From Schleiferiaceae bacterium (GTDB lineage: Bacteria > Bacteroidota > Bacteroidia > Flavobacteriales > Schleiferiaceae), in contig JAOARK010000511.1 in NCBI GenBank assembly GCA_025210575.1, forward strand, positions 1 through 13,443: 13,443 nt of DNA, in the 5' to 3' direction. The translations under genes and the position numbers were made by a program. The notes under the pieces are model-generated. The model was not told where the DNA came from. It worked only from the letters and a program-made list of their open reading frames with translations, and did not search any database. Below are positions 1 to 7,669 of the stretch, one piece after another; position 1 is the first letter of the stretch; each line of letters begins with the position of its first letter.

Positions 1-543
1 ATCTGATAATACGAAGAGTAAAGCGCCCCAGAAAACGAATTGAGCACTTTGTTTTTGTGCAACACCGAAGCGGTTAATTGCAGTAAGTAGCATCAATGAA
101 ATCACGGTTGCATATAAAACGATAGCGGGTAATAGTTCTCCCACCATGGGTTTAAGCGTGTAAATCATTACCACTAGAAAGGCTAAAACTGGGGTGGCAA
201 ATAGTGGCCTTTTTTGAACCAATCCTTTCTGGTTGAAGTTTGATCGAATGAAGGCGAATGTATAGCAAAGTTGCGCAATTAAGAAGGCGCCTAATCCATA
301 GATAAACAGATCGTCCTGGATAAGTAGAACATCGCCAAGTAAACTGAATACTAAACCAAATACAAATAACTTTTGTGGATAAAATAGGTTCTTAAACCCA
401 TTTTGAATGTAAAACCCAATTAAACTAATGAGTAAGGTAGGCTTAGTTATGGCCACCAAACTATGGTCTGGTTCTATAAACAATAGAAATAGATGGGTGA
501 GTAGAAGAGAAAAATATAGTCGGTTAAACTGCTTTGTTTTCAA
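1..543 (-). CDS. YhhN/TMEM86 lysoplasmalogenase-family membrane protein (partial, 3' end outside window)
   Basis: The minus strand is open from 543 to the window edge, giving 181 residues with no stop. The product is almost entirely hydrophobic helices. It carries the two aspartate motifs I associate with the YhhN/TMEM86 family: SLLGDVLLI (Asp71) and GALLFVLSD (Asp181, the last visible residue). It also has a GAFLIAQLCYTFAF helix and a central LYATVISLM segment. Family members are about 210-240 residues, so roughly 30-60 residues are missing. TMEM86B and characterised bacterial relatives hydrolyse the vinyl-ether bond of lysoplasmalogens; the same activity here is inferred. The start is TTG at 543: the only other upstream possibilities in the open frame (back to a stop at 592-594) are ATT codons, and no ATG lies near. 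The gene overlaps the upstream hydroxylase by 20 nt, so translational coupling is likely. Confidence 0.85.
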   Translation of the reverse strand, partial: MKTKQFNRLYFSLLLTHLFLLFIEPDHSLVAITKPTLLISLIGFYIQNGFKNLFYPQKLFVFGLVFSLLGDVLLIQDDLFIYGLGAFLIAQLCYTFAFIRSNFNQKGLVQKRPLFATPVLAFLVVMIYTLKPMVGELLPAIVLYATVISLMLLTAINRFGVAQKQSAQFVFWGALLFVLSD

Positions 544-1717
544 TGGGGGAGGTTTTAGAATTTGTGCAATAATACAAGTGTGAAATTGAAATCAAAGAAA
601 TGATTGTGGCTGGCCAGAGTAATTCATTGTTCATAATAAACGCAAAGATTACAAACGGAACCCACTTCATTACCTCAACAACCTTCGCGTGCTTTTTAGA
701 CTCATAGAACCAACCTAATGAGAATAGGTTGAACAATATAAATGTGGTGGCTATTGCTTGATTGTTGGCGTTCATAAAAGTGAATTGAAACAAAAAATAG
801 GCTGTAAAAATGAGCAAGAGCATTGCTTGAATAAAAAAGTAAGTAGACATCTTTTTATTCAATGAAAACTGAAACTTTACTTTATCAAGATGTTGTTCTT
901 TTTTTCTTTCTACCCAGCCTGGGCTATAAAAAAGAGCTTTGAATTTGTTCACTCCTTTCTGTGATTTTACATCTGTAACTAGATCCGCAATTGCTTTTAC
1001 ATGAGCCAAAATGGGATTAAAAGTTTTCACACTTTTGGTTATTCCGTAAGTGGGGTGTTCTTCTTCTTTTTGAAATGTACCAAACAATTTATCCCATATT
1101 ATTAAAGAGCCTGCATGATTCTTATCGATGTATTTTGGGTTTTTCCCGTGATGGACTCTGTGATGAGATGGAGTATTGAAAACATATTCAAACCATCCCA
1201 TTTTCTTGATGCTTTCCGTATGTATCCAAAATTGATATACTGTGTTGAGGGCACCGATAAAGAGAAACCATTTGGGACTAAAACCAGCAACCGCCAGTGG
1301 AAGATAAACTGGAGCGGTGAAAAATTTTTGAAGTGCTCCTTGTCTTAGGGCTACCGATAAATTGTAATCTTCACTTTGATGGTGAACTACATGTCCAATC
1401 CAAAAGAAGTTAATCTCATGACTCCAACGGTGGGCCCAGTAATAACAGAAGTCAATTAAGATCCATAACAAGAAAATTGTAAATCCGTTAACGGGGATTG
1501 TGGTGATTCGAAATTGTTCGTATACAATGGTAAAAAGCCCAACTGTAAACACTTTAGCAAACACACCTGTAACTTGCTCAAAAATTCCACAACCAATATT
1601 CGCATATGCGTCTCCTAATCTATAGCGGTGCTTCTTTTTTAGGATGTCATAAACCCACTCAATTGTTATGAGGATAAAATAAATAGGAATTGAAAGAATA
1701 ATTGGGTTGAAATCCAT
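524..1717 (-). CDS. Sterol desaturase/fatty acid hydroxylase superfamily protein, alkylglycerol monooxygenase-like
   Basis: This is a membrane di-iron hydroxylase of 397 residues. The histidine clusters are all present: HRWSH (His96, His100), HVVHH (His109, 112, 113), a lone His in QFWIHTE (His166) and HHRVHH (185-190). Around them, SEDYNLSVALRQ, NTPSHHRVHHG and IDKNHAGSLIIWDKLFGTF match animal alkylglycerol monooxygenase (AGMO/TMEM195) as I remember it, much more closely than plant-type sterol desaturases. Like AGMO, it continues past the catalytic domain into further membrane helices (about residues 292-385). AGMO oxidises the ether-linked carbon of alkylglycerols, releasing a fatty aldehyde; that substrate is an inference here. 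I chose ATG 1717 because the first membrane helix follows directly; the open frame also allows a GTG at 1735. The next gene overlaps its 3' end and belongs to another ether-lipid enzyme family. Confidence 0.88.
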   Translation of the reverse strand: MDFNPIILSIPIYFILITIEWVYDILKKKHRYRLGDAYANIGCGIFEQVTGVFAKVFTVGLFTIVYEQFRITTIPVNGFTIFLLWILIDFCYYWAHRWSHEINFFWIGHVVHHQSEDYNLSVALRQGALQKFFTAPVYLPLAVAGFSPKWFLFIGALNTVYQFWIHTESIKKMGWFEYVFNTPSHHRVHHGKNPKYIDKNHAGSLIIWDKLFGTFQKEEEHPTYGITKSVKTFNPILAHVKAIADLVTDVKSQKGVNKFKALFYSPGWVERKKEQHLDKVKFQFSLNKKMSTYFFIQAMLLLIFTAYFLFQFTFMNANNQAIATTFILFNLFSLGWFYESKKHAKVVEVMKWVPFVIFAFIMNNELLWPATIISLISISHLYYCTNSKTSPIENKAV

Positions 1718-1900
1718 AAGGCTAAAAAACAACACTGCTTTTAAAAAGGAAAACTTGACGGGTTGAATCTTTTGATTCGGACAAAGTGACGTGTTAATCT
1801 ACTAGATAAATGACAATATGGCTTAAAAATAGAATTGGCAAATCCTTTGTAAAACACCAATCGTTCGCAATTAGAAAACAACAAAATTTAAAATAGAATT
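1718..1900. promoter_or_regulatory. Divergent intergenic region with two short dyads
   Basis: This 183-nt gap must hold promoters for both the hydroxylase (minus) and hsp20 (plus). Two small inverted repeats are visible: GAATC-TTTT-GATTC at 1765-1778 and ATCTA-C-TAGAT at 1797-1807, the latter with two more outer pairs to 1794-1810. On the minus strand, 1782-1789 reads TCACTTTG, one base off the Bacteroidota -7 consensus TAnnTTTG, but the nearest upstream TTG is about 24 nt away, longer than usual. I found no convincing plus-strand -7 box for hsp20 and no CIRCE-like element. Operator function is speculative. Confidence 0.3.
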
Positions 1901-2344
1901 ATGAGAACGCACAGAAATTATCCCGGACTAATGGTAAACCTTCCAAAAATGGTGAATCATATAATGAATGACTCTTTTGGAAATGAACTTTCTGAATTCG
2001 TAAAAGACTTTAATGCTCCTGCATACAATGTTAAAGAAACAGACGATGCGTATACCGTTGAGTTATCTGTTCCTGGGTTTGATAAATCAGATTTCAACAT
2101 TAAGGTACATGAAGATAAATTGACCGTTTCTGCTGAAGTAGAAAAAAAGAATGAAGAAGAAAAAGAAGGATATTCCTATAGAGAATTTAGTAAATCATCT
2201 TTTTCAAGAAGTTTCAAATTACCTAAGAACAAGGTGAATGAAGAAGAGGTAAATGCAGCCTATACAAATGGAGTTTTAGTTATAAACCTTGCCAAAAAAG
2301 AGGAGGCAAAACCCAAAGCACCTCAATTAGTAGAAGTAAAGTAG
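1901..2344 (+). CDS. Small heat-shock protein, Hsp20/alpha-crystallin family
   Basis: The product is a 147-residue ATP-independent chaperone that would hold unfolding proteins in the cytoplasm for later refolding by DnaK/ClpB. The alpha-crystallin domain spans about residues 38-132: it opens with PAYNVKETDDAYTVELSVPGF, has the central FSRSFKLP strand, and closes with the hallmark A-x-x-x-NGVL (NGVLVINL, 123-130). The C-terminal tail ends in LVEV, a plausible version of the I/V-x-I/V motif that bridges sHSP dimers into oligomers. Length and domain order are normal for the family. Translation starts at ATG 1901 after an A-rich leader without a Shine-Dalgarno sequence. The gene is monocistronic, ends in three consecutive in-frame TAG codons, and is followed by a strong hairpin terminator. 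Heat induction is expected of the family but no recognisable heat-shock site is visible. Confidence 0.95.
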   Translation: MRTHRNYPGLMVNLPKMVNHIMNDSFGNELSEFVKDFNAPAYNVKETDDAYTVELSVPGFDKSDFNIKVHEDKLTVSAEVEKKNEEEKEGYSYREFSKSSFSRSFKLPKNKVNEEEVNAAYTNGVLVINLAKKEEAKPKAPQLVEVK

Positions 2345-2373
2345 TAGTAGTTTTTTCATATGTGTAAGGTTTG

Positions 2374-2398
2374 GGGCTCGCTTTTAGCGGGCCCTTTT
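2374..2398 (+). terminator. Intrinsic terminator after hsp20
   Basis: An 8-bp GC-rich stem pairs 2374-2381 (GGGCTCGC) with 2387-2394 (GCGGGCCC), with a single G-T wobble and a TTTTA loop. TTTT follows at 2395-2398. It sits 30 nt after the hsp20 stop. The right arm and loop overlap the last codons and stop of the convergent YkgJ-type gene. In the minus direction no T-run follows the stem, so it looks one-directional. Confidence 0.8.
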
Positions 2399-2914
2399 CT
2401 GTTGAAGGACAAGCTTTAGTCGCTCGCTTATCTCAAACACCGCAGGGCAAACACTTACATTCTTTCTGGTAATCTCCAAAATTTGGTGTTGTTTAATGCG
2501 ATCGGTATGAGGGAATTCTCTACAGGCCTTTGGTCTCTGTTCGTAAACCGAACAAAAATTGTCTTCTCCTAAAAAAGGGCAGGGCATAGATTTGAATACA
2601 CGGTCGCCATCTTCATCTACTCGGGTGTATCTATCCTCAAATTCATAAGCTTTTATCTTTAAATGCTTCGCCAATCGATCTACATCTTTAGGCAATATTA
2701 GAGGACCTGTAGTTCTGCAGCAATTTCCACATTTCAAACAATCGGTCTGTGCAAAAACATCCTCATGTAACTCGTGAATTTGTTGGTCTAACAATTTCGG
2801 GTTTACCGATTTTAATCGGTTAAAGAACTTCTTGTTTTCCTTTCTCTTTTGCTGTGCTCGCTGTTTAAGATTAGGAAGCAGTTCTTCAAGTTGGTATGCC
2901 TTTGATTTAGACAA
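2384..2914 (-). CDS. YkgJ family cysteine-cluster protein
   Basis: This 176-residue protein belongs to the YkgJ/UPF0153 family (Pfam CxxCxxCC type), predicted to bind a metal or Fe-S cluster; its biochemical role is not established. The signature CLKCGNCC (Cys59, 62, 65, 66) is followed by CPFL (Cys112), FCSVYEQRPKACREFP (Cys121, Cys131) and a late Cys156, the family's usual spacing. The first 50 residues are basic and probably helical. The start is forced: an in-frame TAA at 2924-2926 leaves only TTG at 2914, and no Met occurs before residue 110. The upstream lipoprotein gene stops at 2916, so the junction reads TAG-A-TTG and translation is probably coupled. The gene is the last of the minus-strand operon, and its 3' end is shared with the hsp20 terminator hairpin. 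Confidence 0.85.
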   Translation of the reverse strand: MSKSKAYQLEELLPNLKQRAQQKRKENKKFFNRLKSVNPKLLDQQIHELHEDVFAQTDCLKCGNCCRTTGPLILPKDVDRLAKHLKIKAYEFEDRYTRVDEDGDRVFKSMPCPFLGEDNFCSVYEQRPKACREFPHTDRIKQHQILEITRKNVSVCPAVFEISERLKLVLQQKRAR

Positions 2915-2915
2915 T

Positions 2916-4145
2916 CTATTCGCTTAATAAGGTCTCAATAAGACCATCCGTTTCTTTAACAAAATTATCATACTCAGAAGTTCCCTGTCCGGCAAAGCCC
3001 GTATGTATTTTTACAACTTCACCTTTTTTGTTGATATAAATTGAGGTAGGGAAGGACATGATCTTATTTAATTGAGGAAGCGCTTTTTCTCGATCCTCGA
3101 TTTTCGTGCTACCAGCGAAAACAACAGGGTATGTTATACCCAAATCCTCCACCATTTTATCAATGGCTTTAAAAGATATATTCTGATCTCGTTTTCTTTC
3201 AAATGCCAACCCAATCACCTCAAGTCCTTGCTCGTGGTATTTAGTATATCGCTCTTGAAGATATCGGCTTTCATCCATGCAGTTTGGGCACCAGGACCCC
3301 AAGATTTGGAGAACTACCGCTTTTCCTGAATAGGCTTCTTTATTAAAATCTATAATCTCATTTGATGTTGTAGGAAAGCTAAATGTTATTTCTGTTTCTC
3401 CATCTTTTAAATAAGTTAATGACTCAGGATCTGCTAACTCAAAAGTATCGTTCGGCTCTGCAATCCACTTATCGGCTCTTGATCTTCCTGAAAAAAAGAT
3501 TCCTTTCATAGTTCCATTGTCCGCTAAGAAGGCATCATAGCGATATAAGTGATTTCCATCAAATGCCGATAGTTTAAGTGTGTTTCCATCTAACACCCCT
3601 TCTAAAAAACGAGCATCACCAGTTTCCGTAAGGAAAGAACCTGTAACCTTGTTTCCCTCTAAGGTAAACTCGCCAATGGCATTGTAAGCGTTTTCTAGGT
3701 CAGGTCTAAAAGTGACTTTATATTTCTTAGCCAGTTTACAGCAAGGAAGGTTTTGTATTTTAAAGCGTTCTGAAACATTCTTCTCTGCCTTAAAGGGGAG
3801 GCGGTAATTCTCAGCGTCATATTTTACCAATTCACCAGACATGGCGTTTTCTCCGATAATGCCCTCAAAGCCAGATTGGAAAACAGGCATTTCCATGTAA
3901 ATAGAATCTCCTACTTGACGAATATTCTTTAATTGGATTTGCTCGGAAGCATTGTGTATAGTAAAATTGAGTTCACCTGGTTCTGAAGAAAGAATAATAG
4001 GCAGGTCAACAGAATCACTTAGTGAAATTTCCATGCGCCACCAGGTTTTTTCAGGTTCTTGTTCGTCAACTACTTTCGGCTCGATGCTTGGGTTAGAACA
4101 AGATAAAAGGATTGCACAAGCAAATATGAAATGGAAATACTTCAT
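2916..4145 (-). CDS. TlpA-like thioredoxin-fold lipoprotein
   Basis: The 409-residue product starts with a short signal peptide and lipobox LLSC (Cys16), so it should be a lipoprotein facing the periplasm. Residues about 30-250 form a beta-rich N-terminal region such as precedes many Bacteroidota TlpA-like proteins; I see no clear match to a named domain, and it holds an unusual adjacent pair Cys135-Cys136. The C-terminal thioredoxin/AhpC-TSA domain (about 255-405) has the redox motif WCPNC (Cys286, Cys289) after a hydrophobic strand (VVLQILGS) and the cis-proline loop FPTSIYI (Pro366). It probably reduces or exchanges disulfides of envelope proteins; the substrate is unknown. ATG at 4145 lies 5 nt after the glycosyltransferase stop, and the YkgJ gene follows after 1 nt, so it sits in the middle of a tight operon. 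Confidence 0.87.
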   Translation of the reverse strand: MKYFHFIFACAILLSCSNPSIEPKVVDEQEPEKTWWRMEISLSDSVDLPIILSSEPGELNFTIHNASEQIQLKNIRQVGDSIYMEMPVFQSGFEGIIGENAMSGELVKYDAENYRLPFKAEKNVSERFKIQNLPCCKLAKKYKVTFRPDLENAYNAIGEFTLEGNKVTGSFLTETGDARFLEGVLDGNTLKLSAFDGNHLYRYDAFLADNGTMKGIFFSGRSRADKWIAEPNDTFELADPESLTYLKDGETEITFSFPTTSNEIIDFNKEAYSGKAVVLQILGSWCPNCMDESRYLQERYTKYHEQGLEVIGLAFERKRDQNISFKAIDKMVEDLGITYPVVFAGSTKIEDREKALPQLNKIMSFPTSIYINKKGEVVKIHTGFAGQGTSEYDNFVKETDGLIETLLSE

Positions 4146-4150
4146 GGATT

Positions 4151-5851
4151 TTATTTAATGTATACCAGATAATTGGTGGTTAATAAACCAGCTCGAGTAT
4201 TAGGATTAAGAAAAGTAGTGCTCAATCTAGTAATTGGATACTTTGTAAAACTTTTCACAATTTCTAAACTCGGATTCTTCTTCATTAACGTCTCCAATTC
4301 ATCATCCTTAACAAAGACCCATTTACCATTTAAGTCCATGCTTTCAAGGTCTTCTATGGGGTGCACCCAAAAATTGCTTTTTGCATAGAAATTAATCTGG
4401 TAAACGTAACTCATGGTCGAGATCAGCAGTTCGTCTTTAGGAATACTTTCCTCTTCAATGTAGGTTACTAACTTCTTACCATTTTGATATTCAGAAGATA
4501 AATGATTATAGAAATGAAGATTAAAAACCCAATTAAAGGTTAATGCGGCAAAGACACTTGCCAAAATTATTTTGTGAAGTTTATCTGAATCAACAATTAA
4601 GAAATAAAAGGTTAAGATGCTTAAGATAATCAGGCCCGACCAAATAAAAATATTTGAAGTTGGGAAGACCCAAGAAGCTAAAATGTATGCAAATGTTACT
4701 GCTACGATTATCGCTAAACTTTGCATTGCCACTAGCGTATTTACCCACCATTTAGGTTTTTCTTCAATGACTCTTAAGATGAATTCTGCCGTGATAATTG
4801 CAGCAAAAGGATAAGTAACGTAGATGTAATGATCCAGTTTGAATTTTGATAGAGAAAAAGCGATAAAGGGTAATACAAAACCACCCAAGGTTAGCCACTC
4901 TTGCTTTTTGCGTTTTAAGGCAAAATCTCTAGCCGCGTTAAAAATCCTCCAAACGATTGCCCAATAAGCAATAAGAGACCAAGGCATAAAACTGTAAGCA
5001 AAAATGCCAAAGAAAAAGTCAAAGCCGCTGTTATCTGACCAATCTGAGTTCTCTCCGGTAATCCTTCCAAAACTCTGATCCCAATAGAAGAATTTAAGAC
5101 CGCTAACGTGATCTCGAATTACTGGACCCTTGGCGGTGGGAAAGATTACTTCTTTTTCGGGCTGTGCGTCAAATTGGGTATAGAGGCCTATAGACATTGG
5201 CAGAAGCACGAGCGCGGTTACTCCAATCCCCACTAACCAATGCCAATTGAAGAGCTTCTTGTATTGTTGCTTACCAATTAAATAAGAGCCCATGGCTAAA
5301 GCCGGTACCATAATACCAATAGGTCCTTTGGCCAACATGGCAACTCCAATGGCAATGAAACCCAAGACAAGATTGAGCCATTTTTTGGTATAGAGATAGG
5401 CAATGAGCTGCCAGACTGCAAAACTTACTGCTCCTGTTAATTGAGCGTCTGTGCGCACATCATTGTTGTAGATGAAATAAGCTTGACAGGTTAATAGAAT
5501 TAGAGCGGCAACAAAACCAATTCTTTTATTGTAAAGGAGGTAGCCAATTTTGTAAGTGGCCATAATTCCTAGGATAGAAAACAACAAGCTACTGAGTTTA
5601 AAACTCCAATTGTGAACTCCAAAGATCTCGTACATCCAACTGGCGGTCCAAAAAATTAGAGGTGGCTTGTCTAGGTAATCTACACCATTTTGGTAGACTT
5701 CTAAGTAGCTGCCCGTTCTATACATTTCGCCAGAATTACTAGCGTACTGTGCAGAGTCTATTTCTATAACATCTATGGTGAGCCCGAATATGTAGATAAT
5801 ACAGGCAAAAACAAAGATTACATTTAGACTCCAGCGATTAAATAATCCCAC
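4151..5851 (-). CDS. GT39/ArnT-like membrane glycosyltransferase
   Basis: This 566-residue integral membrane protein fits the dolichyl-phosphate-mannose/ArnT/PMT type (GT-C fold), which transfers sugar from a polyprenyl-phosphate carrier to lipid A, protein or other envelope acceptors. The first outer loop has the expected acidic pair (Glu30, Asp32 in IEIDSAQYA), then GEMYRTGSYL and YLDKPPLIFW (Asp61-Lys-Pro-Pro), and the second loop has NNDVRTDAQL (Arg133, Asp135). About ten to twelve hydrophobic helices follow, and residues about 465-566 form a soluble, probably periplasmic tail. Acceptor and donor cannot be told from sequence. No ATG is available near the N terminus. GTG at 5851 is the best start, since the frame is open only back to the mutase stop. 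It heads the tight trio with the lipoprotein and YkgJ genes. Confidence 0.85.
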   Translation of the reverse strand: MGLFNRWSLNVIFVFACIIYIFGLTIDVIEIDSAQYASNSGEMYRTGSYLEVYQNGVDYLDKPPLIFWTASWMYEIFGVHNWSFKLSSLLFSILGIMATYKIGYLLYNKRIGFVAALILLTCQAYFIYNNDVRTDAQLTGAVSFAVWQLIAYLYTKKWLNLVLGFIAIGVAMLAKGPIGIMVPALAMGSYLIGKQQYKKLFNWHWLVGIGVTALVLLPMSIGLYTQFDAQPEKEVIFPTAKGPVIRDHVSGLKFFYWDQSFGRITGENSDWSDNSGFDFFFGIFAYSFMPWSLIAYWAIVWRIFNAARDFALKRKKQEWLTLGGFVLPFIAFSLSKFKLDHYIYVTYPFAAIITAEFILRVIEEKPKWWVNTLVAMQSLAIIVAVTFAYILASWVFPTSNIFIWSGLIILSILTFYFLIVDSDKLHKIILASVFAALTFNWVFNLHFYNHLSSEYQNGKKLVTYIEEESIPKDELLISTMSYVYQINFYAKSNFWVHPIEDLESMDLNGKWVFVKDDELETLMKKNPSLEIVKSFTKYPITRLSTTFLNPNTRAGLLTTNYLVYIK

Positions 5852-5870
5852 AGTAGTAGCAATTAAAAGG

Positions 5871-5902
5871 CAAAAGATAAATGAACATCGGGCCTAAACC
5901 AA
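5871..5902 (-). promoter_or_regulatory. Possible Bacteroidota-type promoter for the glycosyltransferase operon
   Basis: On the minus strand TTG at 5902-5900 is followed after 20 nt by TATCTTTTG (5879-5871). This is one base from TTG-N(19-21)-TAnnTTTG, with one extra T before the G. It straddles the end of the mutase gene and lies 19 nt before the GTG start. It would give the glycosyltransferase trio a start independent of the mutase. Confidence 0.35.
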
Positions 5903-7609
5903 ATGCATCTCTTTTTGTATCAATTCTATTTTAGCTTCAAGCTTTTCTTTGGTTTGAGCAAATTCATTTTTGTCTTTCAACTCCGTTTGAACTGAAAAGT
6001 AAAATTTGATTTTGGGTTCTGTACCTGAAGGTCTCGCGGTTACCTTATCTCCATTGGTTGTAAGAATTTGGATAACATTACTTTTTGGAAGATCGATTTT
6101 AGAAACCTCACCACTTTGAAGGTTTGTCTTTTTCTGTTGACTGTAATCCAAGACCTCAATAACTTCAGAGCCCGCTATTGATTTTGGAGGGTTGTTTCTC
6201 AAGTCCTCCATCATTTTTGCGATTTCTTCTTTTCCAGATTTACCTTCTTTTTTAATAGAAATTAAAGATTCTAGATAGAACCCTAATTTGTGATAAATGT
6301 CTATTAGAGTTTCATAGAATGAACCTCCATTTGCTTTTGCCCAAGCTGCAGCTTCAGCAATTAGAACCGTTGCGCTTACGGCATCTTTGTCACGAACAAA
6401 ATCCCCAATCAGGTAACCGTAACTTTCTTCACCTCCAACAATAAAGTTCTTTTTGCCTTCCTCATTTTTAATGATCTCAGCAATCCATTTAAACCCAGTA
6501 AGACACTTGATACATTCAATGCCGAAGTGATCTGCGACCTTTTCAATAAGATCTGAGGTAACAATGGTTTCCGCAACAAACTCATTGCCTTTTAATTTTC
6601 CTTCAGCTTTATATTGATGTAAAATGTAGTAGAAAAGAACCGCTGCTGTTTGGTTTCCGTTGAGCAACTCCATCTTACCTTCAAGATTTCTAACGGCAAT
6701 TCCCACTCTGTCTGTATCCGGGTCGCACCCAACAACTAGATCTGCATTTTTTTGATTAGCCAAGTCTACAGCCATTTGCAATGCTGCTCCTTCTTCTGGG
6801 TTTGGCGAAGGAACAGTAGGGAAGTTTCCATCCGGTGTGGATTGCTGCTCAACAAGAGAAACATTTGTGAAACCACATTTCTTTAAAGCGTCAGGAACCA
6901 ATGTGATGGATGTACCATGCAACGCTGTAAATACAATATCAAGATTATCTTTTCCAGAATCTCCTAAAGATAATTTTGACATTTCGCTTAGGTAGGCTTC
7001 ATCAATGTCTTTACCGATGTATTCGATTAGATTTTCATCGAAATCAAACTTGATGTCTTCAGCAGTAACCTTTCGAACTTCAGCAATTACATTATTATCA
7101 TGCGGAGGTACTAACTGTGCACCGTCATTCCAATATACTTTGTAGCCGTTGTATTCTTTTGGATTATGCGAAGCGGTGAGCACAACACCACTCTGGCAAC
7201 CTAAGTGACGAATAGCAAAAGACAACTCTGGAGTAGGTCTTAAATCTTCAAAGAGGTAAACTTTAATTCCGTTGGCAGTAAATACTTCTGCCACTTGTCT
7301 CGCAAAACTTTTAGAGTTGTTTCTGCTGTCGTGCGCAATTGCTACAGAAATATTCTGACCATTGAACTCATTGTTCAAGTAGTTGGAGAGACCTTGGGTA
7401 GCCATACCAAGAGTGTATTTATTAATGCGGTTGGTTCCCACACCCATAATACCTCTTAATCCACCAGTTCCAAAATCAAGGTCGGTATAAAAAGATTCGG
7501 TTAGCTCATCTATATCGTTTTCGATAAGATGGCTAACCGTTGCTTGTGTTTCTTTATCAAATACTGGGTTTAACCAGGTCTGTGCTTTTTCAATGATTGG
7601 ATTGCTCAT
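5894..7609 (-). CDS. Phosphohexomutase (phosphoglucomutase/phosphomannomutase, PGM2-like)
   Basis: The enzyme interconverts hexose 6- and 1-phosphates in the cytoplasm, feeding nucleotide-sugar synthesis and glycogen or glucose use. All four active-site loops of the alpha-D-phosphohexomutase family are present (numbering from ATG 7609, 571 residues): the phosphoserine loop TASHNP (Ser147), the metal loop CDPDTDR (Asp296, 298, 300), the sugar-recognition loop GGEESYG (392-398) and the phosphate-binding loop RPSGTEPK (526-533). The N terminus has FGTGGLRG and GTNRIN as in the long PGM2-like/phosphopentomutase branch, and the length fits that branch; glucose versus mannose versus pentose preference is not decided by these motifs. 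I prefer ATG 7609 to the TTG at 7636, which adds only nine residues. The next gene is 42 nt downstream and may partly depend on read-through. Confidence 0.94.
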   Translation of the reverse strand: MSNPIIEKAQTWLNPVFDKETQATVSHLIENDIDELTESFYTDLDFGTGGLRGIMGVGTNRINKYTLGMATQGLSNYLNNEFNGQNISVAIAHDSRNNSKSFARQVAEVFTANGIKVYLFEDLRPTPELSFAIRHLGCQSGVVLTASHNPKEYNGYKVYWNDGAQLVPPHDNNVIAEVRKVTAEDIKFDFDENLIEYIGKDIDEAYLSEMSKLSLGDSGKDNLDIVFTALHGTSITLVPDALKKCGFTNVSLVEQQSTPDGNFPTVPSPNPEEGAALQMAVDLANQKNADLVVGCDPDTDRVGIAVRNLEGKMELLNGNQTAAVLFYYILHQYKAEGKLKGNEFVAETIVTSDLIEKVADHFGIECIKCLTGFKWIAEIIKNEEGKKNFIVGGEESYGYLIGDFVRDKDAVSATVLIAEAAAWAKANGGSFYETLIDIYHKLGFYLESLISIKKEGKSGKEEIAKMMEDLRNNPPKSIAGSEVIEVLDYSQQKKTNLQSGEVSKIDLPKSNVIQILTTNGDKVTARPSGTEPKIKFYFSVQTELKDKNEFAQTKEKLEAKIELIQKEMHLV

Positions 7610-7669
7610 TTGCTTCTCAAAAATTAAGAGTCGCAAATGTCATATTTTCATCTAATTAGCACACTTTAA

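Noticed and set aside
1718..1735. GTG start giving six more residues on the AGMO-like protein
   Set aside because: ATG 1717 directly precedes the first membrane helix; the extra residues add nothing recognisable.
4151..5851. Naming the glycosyltransferase arnT
   Set aside because: The motifs define only the GT39/PMT-like fold; no lipid A or aminoarabinose genes are nearby.
7610..7636. TTG start adding nine residues to the phosphohexomutase
   Set aside because: ATG 7609 begins the sequence typical of the family; the extension is short and unlike homologs as I know them.
7610..7669. Possible terminator or promoter between the DUF2807 and mutase genes
   Set aside because: The best stem is only three pairs (CTC/GAG), and the TAATTTTTG there has one base too many and no TTG at the right distance.
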